In this document: positions 56,471 to 64,000 of the stretch, in pieces
How positions within the stretch are numbered: the first letter of the stretch is position 1
How the letters are laid out: every line of letters begins with the position of its first letter
From: Synechococcus sp. UW105
GTDB taxonomy: Bacteria > Cyanobacteriota > Cyanobacteriia > PCC-6307 > Cyanobiaceae
Reading direction: 5' to 3'
DNA length: 64,000 nt
Assembly: GCF_900473935.1 (NCBI RefSeq)
Contig: NZ_UCNN01000026.1
Location: 62,001 to 126,000, forward strand
The notes under the pieces: generated by a model
What the model was told of the DNA's origin: nothing
The model's input: only the letters and a program-made list of their open reading frames with translations
The model's database searches: none
Program-made: the position numbers and the translations under genes

Positions 56471-56499
56471 GCACCAGGCAGACTGGCTCAGCCTGGTGC
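56471..56499 (-). other. Stem-loop between plsX and fabH
   Basis: GCACCAGGC (56471-56479) and GCCTGGTGC (56491-56499) are perfect 9 bp arms around an 11 nt loop. It lies after the plsX stop and before fabH in the shared transcription direction, with no T-run behind it, so it is not an ordinary terminator. It may be an RNA processing/stability element or a weak attenuator that sets the plsX to fabH ratio. Confidence 0.45.
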
Positions 56500-56508
56500 A
56501 ACGAAGGT

Positions 56509-57885
56509 TCAGACCCCGACAGTGCTGCTGGTATTGCCCAGTGCTGCCAGGTCATCCATAACGCCATGGCTTGCGGCGGAATGGGCAAGGCGCAGGGCGC
56601 TGAGCACCGAGAGGGCACGGCTGCTGCCGTGGCCGATCACGCAGATTCCATTCACTCCCAGCAGGAGGGCGCCGCCGTGTTCTGCATGATCCAGACGTTT
56701 CTTGATGCGCTTCAGATTGCTGCGCAGGAAAGCTGAACCAACTTTGCCCCGTCGGCCCCGTGGCAATTCAGCGCGAAGCACGCCCAGCAGCACACTTCCT
56801 ACCGATTCCAGGAACTTGAGAATCACGTTGCCTGTGAAACCATCGCAGACCACAACATCGAATGCACCAGACAGCACATCGCGACCCTCGCAGTTGCCTG
56901 CGAAGAGGAGCCGCGATTCCTTGGAGAGCAGGGCGTAGGTCTTCAGGGCGAGATCGTTGCCCTTGCATTCCTCCTCGCCGATGTTGAGCAGACCTACACG
57001 TGGTTTGGCCACCTGGAGCACATCGCGGCTGTAGATGTTCCCCAGCAGGGCGAATTGATGCAGGTAGGAGGGTTTGCAGTCCATGTTTGCTCCCACATCA
57101 AGCACCAGCACCGGTTGGCCGGGGTCTTTGGTGGGGAAGAGCGCACCGATCGCGGGCCGTTCAATGCCTGCTAGACGACCCAGTCGAAAGATGGCCGACG
57201 CCATCACGGCTCCTGAATTGCCTGCGGAATAGACCGCCAGGGCTTCCCCTTTTTTCACCAGATCCATCGCCATGTTGATGCTGGCGTTGCGCTTGCGCCG
57301 CACCACGGTGGCTTCCTCATGCATCTCAACCGATGGTCCACTGGCCACCAGGTCAAGATGACCCGTTTCGATCGCAGCATTCATGGCGTCCGTTAGCCCC
57401 ATCTCTGCTGCGGCTGCCTGAACCCGATCGGTTTCGCCGACGAAGCGAATGCGTAGCGGTAGGCGTGCAATCGCCTCCAAACAGCCTTCAAGAATTGCGC
57501 CTGGGGAATGGTCGCCGCCCATGCCGTCGACCGCCACCCAAAGGCGGTCATTGTCATGAATGGTGTCCTCGCCATCGTTGTTGCCACCCTGGAGGCGGCG
57601 CAGAGGATCGAAAACAAGGGGCTGGAGCACGCTCCCGGCCACGGTTCCCGCGCTGGACACAACACTGCCGGCCACGCTCCCTGCCACTGATCCTGCGGCC
57701 GTGGCCGACGTGGTAGCGGTGTCCACCAAGGTGGTGACGGCCGCATTGCGGCGATACCAGATCACCAGGCGGCGGACGGCCTTGGAGCGTCGGGGTTTGG
57801 TCCGGAACGACGGTGTCGCTGCGGAATCAGGGTCCTTCGGAGGCAACGGAATCAACGATGCGCTGGAACAGGTAGCCGGTGCCAC
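56509..57885 (-). CDS. plsX: Phosphate acyltransferase PlsX with an N-terminal extension
   Basis: 458 aa from ATG 57885. PlsX turns acyl-ACP into acyl-phosphate for phospholipid synthesis. Seen: LWVAVDGMGGDHSPGAILEG, AVYSAGNSGAVMASAIF, VLVLDVGANMDCKPSYLHQF, LLNIGEEECKGND, VVCDGFTGNVILKFLESVG and GALLLGVNGICVIGHG. Before the catalytic part are about 110 extra residues: a basic stretch (KPRRSKAVRRLVIWYRRNA), then an AGSV-repeat region (AAGSVAGSVAGSVVSSAGTV). The first 59 bp overlap the end of rpaB. GTG 57765 is an alternative start that avoids this overlap but keeps the repeat. Confidence 0.9.
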   Translation of the reverse strand: MAPATCSSASLIPLPPKDPDSAATPSFRTKPRRSKAVRRLVIWYRRNAAVTTLVDTATTSATAAGSVAGSVAGSVVSSAGTVAGSVLQPLVFDPLRRLQGGNNDGEDTIHDNDRLWVAVDGMGGDHSPGAILEGCLEAIARLPLRIRFVGETDRVQAAAAEMGLTDAMNAAIETGHLDLVASGPSVEMHEEATVVRRKRNASINMAMDLVKKGEALAVYSAGNSGAVMASAIFRLGRLAGIERPAIGALFPTKDPGQPVLVLDVGANMDCKPSYLHQFALLGNIYSRDVLQVAKPRVGLLNIGEEECKGNDLALKTYALLSKESRLLFAGNCEGRDVLSGAFDVVVCDGFTGNVILKFLESVGSVLLGVLRAELPRGRRGKVGSAFLRSNLKRIKKRLDHAEHGGALLLGVNGICVIGHGSSRALSVLSALRLAHSAASHGVMDDLAALGNTSSTVGV

Positions 57886-58573
57886 GAGCCGTGAGAATCA
57901 GCTCGGGATTAGCCGGATCGTCTTCCAGTTTGGAGCGAAGCCGGGAAATATGAACATCCACCACGCGGGTATCAACATGGCGTTCGGGGGTATAACCCCA
58001 CACTTCCTTCAGGATCTCGCCACGGCTGAAGGGCTCGCCTGAGCGACTCACCAGCAGTTCCAACAGGCTGAATTCCATCCCTGTGAGACGGATTCGCTCA
58101 TCAGCTCGGAACACTTGGCGTTTGTTCGTGTCGATGCGCAGGTCGGCGACCTGAATGAGCCCGGAATTCGGGATGCCTGCGACTTGCTCCTTCTCGACAC
58201 GGCGCAGCACGCAGCGGATGCGAGCCTCGAGTTCCTTGGGGCTAAATGGCTTGACGACGTAGTCATCAGCGCCAAGTTCTAAACCTGTGATGCGATCGGC
58301 CACATCGCCAAGGGCGGTGAGCATCACGATCGGAACATCCGATTCCTTGCGCAGTTCCTGGCAGACGCCATAGCCGTCGAGTTTCGGCATCATCACGTCG
58401 AGCACAACCAAGTCGGGCTCGGTGTTGCGGAAGCACTCCAGTGCTTCATTGCCGTCGCAGGCCGTGATCACGTTGTAGCCGATCATCGATAGGCGAGTCT
58501 CCAGAATCCTTCGGATGCTGGCCTCGTCATCGACCACGAGGATGGTTTCCTTGGCAGGACTGGCGACTGTCAT
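57827..58573 (-). CDS. rpaB: OmpR-type response regulator RpaB (Ycf27)
   Basis: 248 aa. The receiver domain has ILVVDDEASIRRILETRLSM, phosphoacceptor Asp in LVVLDVMMPKLDGYG, and VVKPFSPKELEARIR. The winged-helix domain is RLTGMEFSLLELLVSRSGEP to RVVDVHISRLRSKLEDD. The sequence closely matches RpaB, the essential high-light/redox regulator that binds HLR1 sites and controls PSI and hli genes. Start chosen as ATG 58573 (MTVASPAKETILVV); GTG 58588 is in frame. plsX follows, overlapping by 59 bp. Divergent from radA. Confidence 0.95.
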   Translation of the reverse strand: MTVASPAKETILVVDDEASIRRILETRLSMIGYNVITACDGNEALECFRNTEPDLVVLDVMMPKLDGYGVCQELRKESDVPIVMLTALGDVADRITGLELGADDYVVKPFSPKELEARIRCVLRRVEKEQVAGIPNSGLIQVADLRIDTNKRQVFRADERIRLTGMEFSLLELLVSRSGEPFSRGEILKEVWGYTPERHVDTRVVDVHISRLRSKLEDDPANPELILTARGTGYLFQRIVDSVASEGP

Positions 58574-58684
58574 CAGGCCCGCGGGCACTACAACATCTGT
58601 TTACACCTAAGTTGCCGGCGGCCCCGGATATTCATCCGCAGCCAATTTTCTTCATAGTTCGACTTCTTATCAATCGCCCTCATC

Positions 58685-60088
58685 GTGGCCCGTTCCGTCT
58701 CGATTTACGTCTGCCAGAGCTGTGGGGCTCAAACCCGTCAGTTCTTCGGTCGTTGCAATAGCTGTGGCAGCTGGAACTCCCTCGTGGAGCAGTCGCAACC
58801 CAAGGTGGATGGACGCCGCCACCGGGCGGGTTCAGATCCTGCCTCCACCCCGGCTGCACGACGGTCTACAGCCATGGCTGACCTCGGTGAGCTGCCGATG
58901 CAACGGCTGGCCAGTGGTTATGCGGAATTGGATCGGGTCTTGGGTGGAGGCCTCGTGCCGGGCTCGTTGGTGCTGGTGGGCGGAGATCCTGGGATCGGCA
59001 AGAGCACACTGCTGCTGCAGAGCGCCACGGCAATGGGTCGGGAACGGTCGGTGCTTTATGTGAGTGCAGAGGAATCTGCCCAGCAGGTCAAGCTGCGTTG
59101 GCAGCGTCTTCAGGGCTGTGGCGCTGATTTGCAGTTGCTGGCGGAAACCGATCTGGAGCTGGTGCTGGAGGAGCTCGAGGCGCTCAAGCCCGATGTGGCG
59201 ATCATCGACAGCATCCAGGCGCTGCATGATGCCAACCTCACCAGCGCTCCGGGCTCAGTGGCCCAAGTGCGGGAATGTGCTGCTTCGCTTCAGCGTTTAG
59301 CCAAACGCCAGAACACGGCCCTTGTTTTGGTGGGGCACGTCACCAAAGAAGGGGTGCTGGCAGGTCCGAAGGTGCTGGAGCACCTCGTGGATGCGGTGCT
59401 CACATTTGAGGGGGATCGTTTCGCCAGCCATCGCCTTCTGCGTGCGGTGAAGAATCGCTATGGCGCCACCCATGAGCTTGGGGTGTTTGAGATGCGTGGC
59501 CAGGGTTTGGAGGAGGTGGGCAATCCCAGCGAGCTTTTTCTGAGTGGGGACCAGGCCAGTGGAGTGGCCACAATCGTGGCCTGTGAAGGCACACGCCCTC
59601 TGGTGGTGGATCTTCAGGCTCTGGTTAGCACCACCAGCTACGCAAGCCCTCGCCGCACTGCCACGGGCATTGCCGTGAACCGTTTGCATCAGATCTTGGC
59701 TGTGCTTGAAAAGCACATGGGTTTGCCTCTGTCCCGTTACGACTGCTACCTAGCGGTGGCTGGTGGCTTGGATGTGGAAGAGCCTGCTGCTGATCTTGGC
59801 GTGGCGGCAGCAGTGGTTGCCAGTTACAGAGATCTCACTCTTCCTGCAGGCACGGTGCTGCTTGGTGAGCTCGGATTGGGAGGTCAGCTGCGGGCTGTCC
59901 CGCAACTGGAGCTGCGGCTGCAGGAAGCGGCAAGGCTGGGATTCCGCCGGGCGGTGGTTCCGCAGGCCAGTGGAATGAGTGCAGCTGCCGCGGCTTTGGG
60001 GCTTGAGCTGCTTGAGGCATCCAGAATCACCGAGGCGTTGGTGATGGCTCTCGGAGATGGTTTGGTCTCTCAGGACGAAGCTGGCTGA
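58685..60088 (+). CDS. radA: DNA repair protein RadA
   Basis: 467 aa Rec-A-like protein that helps branch migration in recombination. Seen: the N-terminal C4 zinc motif CQSCGAQTRQFFGRCNSCGS, Walker A VGGDPGIGKSTLLLQSA, Walker B DVAIIDSIQALHD, the RadA-specific AVKNRYGATHELGVF (KNRFG motif, Y for F), and a C-terminal Lon-like domain LAVAGGLDVEEPAADLGVAA. Starts with GTG 58685 (MARSVSIYVCQSC). Convergent with ycf3, 7 bp between stops. Confidence 0.97.
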   Translation: MARSVSIYVCQSCGAQTRQFFGRCNSCGSWNSLVEQSQPKVDGRRHRAGSDPASTPAARRSTAMADLGELPMQRLASGYAELDRVLGGGLVPGSLVLVGGDPGIGKSTLLLQSATAMGRERSVLYVSAEESAQQVKLRWQRLQGCGADLQLLAETDLELVLEELEALKPDVAIIDSIQALHDANLTSAPGSVAQVRECAASLQRLAKRQNTALVLVGHVTKEGVLAGPKVLEHLVDAVLTFEGDRFASHRLLRAVKNRYGATHELGVFEMRGQGLEEVGNPSELFLSGDQASGVATIVACEGTRPLVVDLQALVSTTSYASPRRTATGIAVNRLHQILAVLEKHMGLPLSRYDCYLAVAGGLDVEEPAADLGVAAAVVASYRDLTLPAGTVLLGELGLGGQLRAVPQLELRLQEAARLGFRRAVVPQASGMSAAAAALGLELLEASRITEALVMALGDGLVSQDEAG

Positions 60089-60095
60089 TGGGGGC

Positions 60096-60617
60096 TCAGA
60101 AGTAGACGTCCACGTTGCTGCGACCGGTGGATTTCAACCAATTCTCGATGTCGAGATAGCCACCAGGGTTGAGTCTGACGGCCTGGGTCCAGGCCTCAGC
60201 AGCACGGTCGAACCAGCTGTCGGCCTCATCGCGGAGGCCTGCCTCCTCGGCGATCCGGCCCCGCTTCTCGAAGATCAGGCCCATGTTCTTCAGGCATGAA
60301 GGCTGTTTGGGGTTCTCTTCAAGGGCCTTCTGATAGGTCTCAATCGCCCTGTCCTCCTCGCCGTTGCTCATGAAAATGATCGCCATGTTCTTGAGGGTTT
60401 CGCCTCGGTCGATCGGGTTGTCCTCGAGCTTCAGGCTTTCCTCATAGTTCTCCAGGGCTTCGGCGTAATCACCGTCGTTTTGTGCAGAGAGGCCATCTCT
60501 GTAATAGACGTAAGCCTCCTTGGAGCGGGCGTTGATCGGAAGCAGCTTCACGATCAGATCAGCCATCACCGTGAAACTTTTGTCGATGAAGTTGTCGTTG
60601 CGGTTGCTGCGGGGCAC
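60096..60617 (-). CDS. ycf3: Photosystem I assembly protein Ycf3
   Basis: 173 aa TPR protein at the thylakoid that helps assemble PSI. Seen: [20 protein letters not shown] after the start, three TPR units ([60 protein letters not shown]), and the C-terminal [22 protein letters not shown] 60617 ([13 protein letters not shown]) gives the exact family length; an ATG seven codons upstream is less likely. It lies between radA and the CtaA-like gene, alone on this strand. Confidence 0.95.
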   Translation of the reverse strand: MPRSNRNDNFIDKSFTVMADLIVKLLPINARSKEAYVYYRDGLSAQNDGDYAEALENYEESLKLEDNPIDRGETLKNMAIIFMSNGEEDRAIETYQKALEENPKQPSCLKNMGLIFEKRGRIAEEAGLRDEADSWFDRAAEAWTQAVRLNPGGYLDIENWLKSTGRSNVDVYF

Positions 60618-60690
60618 GGCTGGCCTGGTGGATTTCAACCATCCTGGGGCACGTGGCTCTGCCTAGGCTGGAAACGTCTTAATCCCTGCT

Positions 60691-63024
60691 GTGAGTCGCT
60701 CCGCTGCCGTTGGCCCCCAAGCCACCATTCTTCTCGATGTGGAGGGCATGAAGTGCGGGGGGTGTGTGCGTTCTGTGGAGCGCACGTTGCTTGAACAGCA
60801 AGGTGTGCAGGAGGCCAGTGTGAATCTGGTCACTCGCAGCGCTTGGCTCTGCCTTGATGGCGAGGGGGAAGCCTTGGATGGGGTGCTGAAGGCCCTTGCC
60901 GATAGGGGCTTCCCGGCCAAACCCCGTTCGCAGTCACCCCTCCCTGCTGTTGGCCAGAGCCCAGAAGAAAGCTGGGGATGGTGGCACCAGTGGCGACAAC
61001 TGATGGTGGCTCTGGTGTTGCTGCTGCTTTCGGTTCTCGGCCACCTCGCGGAAGGGGGGCATCTGTCTTTGCCCGTGGTGGGAGAACTGCCGTTTCATGC
61101 CGCGTTGGCAACGGCGGCGCTCTTCGGCCCTGGGCGATCGATTCTGGTGGGGGGCTGGAAGGCGATGTGGGCAGGGACCCCCAGCATGGACACCTTGGTG
61201 GGCCTTGGCGTTAGTAGTGCCTATGGCGCCAGTGTGGTGGCACTGGTGTGGCCCCAGGTGGGCTGGCCCTGTTTCTTCAACGAGCCTGTGATGCTGCTCG
61301 GCTTCGTGCTGTTGGGGCGTTTTCTGGAGGAGCGGGCTCGGGTGCGTACCGGTCGTGCCCTCAAGCAATTGGCGGCACTGCAACCCGATCAGGCCCGATT
61401 GGTCATGGCCGACGGCAGCGTCCGAGACGTGGCTGTAGCTGCCCTTCGTCCCGGAGAGCAGCTACAGCTGCTGGCGGGCGATCGCATTCCGGTGGATGGG
61501 GTGGTGATCGAGGGGCGCTCCGCTGTGGATGTGTCGAGTCTCACCGGTGAGCCCCTGCCGCTTGAAGCTGCACCGGGAACGGAGCTGTCGTCAGGGAGTC
61601 TCAATCTGGAAGGCACCCTGGTGCTGGAGGTGCAGAGGGTTGGCGCTGAAACGGCTCTGGCCAGGATCATCGCCATGGTTGATCAGGCCCAGGCCCGCAA
61701 GGCACCGATCCAGGGGCTCGCTGATCGCGTTGCCGGTGGCTTCTGCTACGGGGTGATCAGTCTCGCAACCGTGACTTTTTTGTTTTGGTGGCAGGTGGGG
61801 CCGCGGCTTTGGCCCGATCTGCTGGCGGAACCGATGCATGCAGCTCATCACCATGGCGTGGTCGGCCATGGCCTTCATGGTCCGCTCGGAGCCGGTGCTG
61901 AAACGCCCTTCGGGCTGGCCCTGCAGTTGGCCATTGCGGTGCTGGTGATCGCTTGCCCCTGCGCACTCGGTCTGGCGACTCCCACGGTGATCACCGTTTC
62001 CTCTGGACTCGCGGCCCGTCAGGGATGGTTGTTTCGGGGCGGTGATGTGATCGAACTGGCCGCTGGCCTTGATCGTGTGGTGTTTGACAAAACCGGCACG
62101 CTCACCTTGGGCAGGCCTCTGGTTGCCGAGATCATGGCCAGTGTTGATCCAGTCCGCACGCTGCAGCTGGCGGCCAGTGTGGAGCACACCAGTCGCCACC
62201 CTCTGGCCTATGCCTTGTTGCAGGAGGCGCAACGCCGCAATCTGTCGCTGTTGCCAGTGACTGCAAGCCGCACCATTCCAGGACTCGGTGTGGCTGGTGA
62301 GTTGGAGGGTGTTGGCGAAACGGTGAGGGTGGGGGCACCCGAATGGCTCCAGCGGGAAGGGGTGGTCTGGTCCTCCTCGTTGCAGGCCGTGCTCGATCAG
62401 GTCGCTGACCGCGGTCAGTCGCTGCTGGCCGTGGCTCTGGGCTCCGAGCCACTTGGACTGATCAGCGTGGATGATCGTCTACGCCCTGATGCCTCTGTTG
62501 CCCTTCAGCGCTTGCGAGGGCAGGGCCTCAAACTGGCGATGCTCAGTGGAGACCGCCAACCGTCGGTGGAACGCCTGGGCCACCAATTGGGCTTCACGTC
62601 TGAGCAGTTGGCCTGGCAGCTCCTGCCGGAGCAGAAGCTTGATCGGCTTGAGACGTATCGCCGCACAGGAAAGGTGGCCATGGTGGGGGATGGCATTAAT
62701 GATGCCCCTGCACTGGCTGCTGCCGACTTGGGTATCGCCGTTGGAACGGGGACGCAAATCGCTCAAGACACCGCCGATCTTGTGTTGCTTGGCGATCGAC
62801 TCGAGGCAGTGCCTGAAGCCTTGCAGCTTGCCCAGCGCACCATGGTCAAGATCCGACAGAACCTGATCTGGGCTTTCGGCTACAACCTCTTGGCCCTGCC
62901 GGTGGCAGCCGGTGCGTTGTTGCCCGGTTTTGGCTTGTTGCTATCGCCCCCATTGGCAGCGTTGTTGATGGCTCTCAGTTCGATCACAGTGGTTCTCAAT
63001 GCTCTGAGCTTGCGCTTGCCATGA
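60691..63024 (+). CDS. ctaA: Copper-type P1B-ATPase (CtaA-like)
   Basis: 777 aa from GTG 60691. Seen: N-terminal heavy-metal domain EGMKCGGCVRSVERTLLEQQ (Cys pair), about eight helices, VSSLTGEPLPLEAA (actuator), metal-binding helix VLVIACPCALGLATP, phosphorylation site VVFDKTGTLTLG, HP motif TSRHPLAYAL and hinge GDGINDAPALAAADLG. A His-rich loop (MHAAHHHGVVGHGLHGP, residues about 382-398) lies before the CPC helix. The GMKCGGCV form fits CtaA, which imports copper for plastocyanin; PacS-like or other P1B roles cannot be excluded. The stop overlaps tmk by 4 nt. Confidence 0.88.
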   Translation: MSRSAAVGPQATILLDVEGMKCGGCVRSVERTLLEQQGVQEASVNLVTRSAWLCLDGEGEALDGVLKALADRGFPAKPRSQSPLPAVGQSPEESWGWWHQWRQLMVALVLLLLSVLGHLAEGGHLSLPVVGELPFHAALATAALFGPGRSILVGGWKAMWAGTPSMDTLVGLGVSSAYGASVVALVWPQVGWPCFFNEPVMLLGFVLLGRFLEERARVRTGRALKQLAALQPDQARLVMADGSVRDVAVAALRPGEQLQLLAGDRIPVDGVVIEGRSAVDVSSLTGEPLPLEAAPGTELSSGSLNLEGTLVLEVQRVGAETALARIIAMVDQAQARKAPIQGLADRVAGGFCYGVISLATVTFLFWWQVGPRLWPDLLAEPMHAAHHHGVVGHGLHGPLGAGAETPFGLALQLAIAVLVIACPCALGLATPTVITVSSGLAARQGWLFRGGDVIELAAGLDRVVFDKTGTLTLGRPLVAEIMASVDPVRTLQLAASVEHTSRHPLAYALLQEAQRRNLSLLPVTASRTIPGLGVAGELEGVGETVRVGAPEWLQREGVVWSSSLQAVLDQVADRGQSLLAVALGSEPLGLISVDDRLRPDASVALQRLRGQGLKLAMLSGDRQPSVERLGHQLGFTSEQLAWQLLPEQKLDRLETYRRTGKVAMVGDGINDAPALAAADLGIAVGTGTQIAQDTADLVLLGDRLEAVPEALQLAQRTMVKIRQNLIWAFGYNLLALPVAAGALLPGFGLLLSPPLAALLMALSSITVVLNALSLRLP

Positions 63025-63668
63025 CCCATGAGCGCGGCTGCTTCCTTGTGATGGAAGGGATTGATGGCTGCGGCAAGACCACCCAGTTGCAGCGGCTGGT
63101 GAATTGGTTGCCTACGTCCGGGCTGATGCCACCGGGGACTGCCGTCGTGCAGACGCGCGAGCCCGGTGGAACAGCACTGGGCCAGGCCCTGCGGCAGGTG
63201 CTGCTCCATCCTCCGGACGCGGCCGAGCCTGGTCCTGTGGCCGAATTGTTGTTGTACGCAGCAGACAGAGCCCAGCATGTCGACAGGGTGATTCGACCGG
63301 CATTGGAGCGTGGGGACTGGGTTTTGAGCGATCGCTTCGCGGGCTCGACCCTGGCTTATCAGGGCTATGGCCGTCAGTTGGATCGGTCGTTAATCGAGCA
63401 GCTCGAGCAGATCGCCACCGGCGGTCTGGGAGCGGATGCCACCCTTTGGCTCAATCTTCCCTTGGAGCTCAGCCTCGCCCGTCGTGCTGATCAGAGCAAT
63501 GATCGGATTGAGTCCGCTGGTCAGCTGTTCTTGCAGCGGGTTTGCGATGGCTTTGCGGCTCTTGCCAAGGCTCGGGACTGGTGGGTGATCGATGCCGCTC
63601 AGTCACCGGATGTGGTGACGGAGCAGATCTGCAACCGCCTGACGGCTGCATTCTCCGGGCAGCGCTGA
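63021..63668 (+). CDS. tmk: Thymidylate kinase
   Basis: 215 aa enzyme making dTDP from dTMP. Seen: P-loop LVMEGIDGCGKTTQLQRLVN, QTREPGGTALGQALR (the RE(P)GGT motif), LLYAADRAQHVDRVIRPALE, VLSDRFAGSTLAYQGYGRQL and a LID-type ARRADQSNDRIES. Start ATG 63021 overlaps the ATPase stop by 4 nt, and its stop overlaps the holB start by one base. tmk-holB is a widespread pair. Confidence 0.97.
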   Translation: MTHERGCFLVMEGIDGCGKTTQLQRLVNWLPTSGLMPPGTAVVQTREPGGTALGQALRQVLLHPPDAAEPGPVAELLLYAADRAQHVDRVIRPALERGDWVLSDRFAGSTLAYQGYGRQLDRSLIEQLEQIATGGLGADATLWLNLPLELSLARRADQSNDRIESAGQLFLQRVCDGFAALAKARDWWVIDAAQSPDVVTEQICNRLTAAFSGQR

Positions 63669-64000
63669 TGGGGGCCTTGTTTGCTGATCTGGTGGGTCAG
63701 GCTCAGGCCGTGGCGCTGCTGGAAGCCGCCTTGACGAAGGATCGCGTTGCTCCGGCCTATCTGTTTGCTGGTCCGGAGGGTGTGGGACGTTGCATGGCTG
63801 CTCTGCGCTTCCTGGAAGGTGTTTTGCAAGCGGGGCAGTCAGACCTGCGTCAACGGCGACGTCTTGAGGCTCGCAACCATCCTGATTTGCTTTGGGTGGA
63901 GCCCAGCTATTCCCATCAAGGCCGTTTGATTGCTCGCTCCGAGGCCGATGAGGCTGGCGTCAGTAAACGCACGCCACCGCAAGTGCGCCTGGAGCAGATT
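63668..64000 (+). CDS. holB: DNA polymerase III subunit delta' (5' part; continues beyond the window)
   Basis: The first 111 codons are visible. Seen: DLVGQAQAVALLEAALTKDR, AYLFAGPEGVGRCMAALRFL and NHPDLLWVEPSYSHQGRL. The P-loop position reads GPEGVGRCM, lacking the Walker lysine, as expected for the non-hydrolysing delta' subunit of the clamp loader. Function rests on that and on the tmk-holB pairing. ATG 63668 overlaps the tmk stop by one base. Confidence 0.87.
   Translation, partial: MGALFADLVGQAQAVALLEAALTKDRVAPAYLFAGPEGVGRCMAALRFLEGVLQAGQSDLRQRRRLEARNHPDLLWVEPSYSHQGRLIARSEADEAGVSKRTPPQVRLEQI

Noticed and set aside
58600-58640. Possible HLR1 site for RpaB autoregulation (GTTTACACCTAAGTTGCC)
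   Set aside because: Only one half resembles the TTACA repeat; the second half does not match, so it is below what I can support.

Overview
The window looks like chromosomal DNA of a marine unicellular cyanobacterium of the Synechococcus/Prochlorococcus-like (alpha-cyanobacterial) type, most likely a higher-GC marine Synechococcus. The evidence is gene content: Mg-protoporphyrin methyltransferase, a phylloquinone (men) cluster, eight NDH-1 subunit genes including the cyanobacterial/plant-type NdhM, Ycf3, Ycf34, RpaB (Ycf27), RbcR (Ycf30), a PedR-like regulator, and plant-type carotenoid enzymes (CrtP, CrtB, a Z-ISO-like protein). Genes are tightly packed with many 1-4 nt overlaps. No rRNA, recognisable tRNA, insertion sequence, phage gene or CRISPR array was seen. 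The species cannot be fixed by eye.

Layout. 0-2.4 kb: prfB with its +1 recoding site, divergent from grxC-gshB (glutathione). 2.4-10.2 kb: a secreted S9 peptidase, then menF divergent from menA-menC-menE, and a nearby menI-like thioesterase. 9.2-11.9 kb: an AT-richer patch of small membrane proteins with the only long gene-free stretch (10694-11141), which carries several inverted repeats. 11.9-16.5 kb: DUF2752, ndhH, rsmH, a membrane protein and a cysteine desulfurase. 16.5-21.1 kb: a run of + strand genes, mostly poorly known (secreted protein, NarL-type regulator, pseudouridine-synthase-like protein lacking the catalytic Asp, lipoprotein, DUF2157/GDYXXLXY pair). 21-32 kb: chlM, nagA, purE, AI-2E-type permease, cysC, SUI1, methyltransferase, trpB, hrcA, rhodanese, DUF3352. 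31.2-37.5 kb: a long + strand run sixA-gltA-ndhA-ndhI-ndhG-ndhE-nadK-CYTH protein-small ORF. 37.5-47 kb: pedR, metF, sugar nucleotidyltransferase, scpA, lapA-like, ndhD-ndhF, Z-ISO-like, rbcR. 47-53.8 kb: DUF3172-ndhM divergent from crtP-crtB, an RRM protein, CCA-adding enzyme divergent from ycf34-tsaB-DUF218. 53.8-58.6 kb: rpaB-plsX-fabH-fabD-plsC, a response regulator followed by a lipid-synthesis run. 58.7-64 kb: radA, ycf3, a CtaA-like copper ATPase, tmk and the start of holB.

The genes form the housekeeping and photosynthesis core: NDH-1 cyclic electron flow and respiration (ndh genes beside citrate synthase), PSI cofactor synthesis and assembly (men genes, ycf3), carotenoid and chlorophyll synthesis, fatty acid/phospholipid initiation, and light/redox regulators (RpaB, RbcR, PedR).

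I found no convincing new multi-gene system such as defence, secretion or secondary metabolism. The best unexplained signals are: the structured noncoding stretch at 10.70-11.15 kb, where the start region of the 11142 gene is duplicated upstream and both copies can pair with the same complementary element; the RluA-type protein with Gly in place of the catalytic Asp; the AGSV-repeat N-terminal extension of PlsX that overlaps rpaB; and two divergent genes whose start codons share one CATG.
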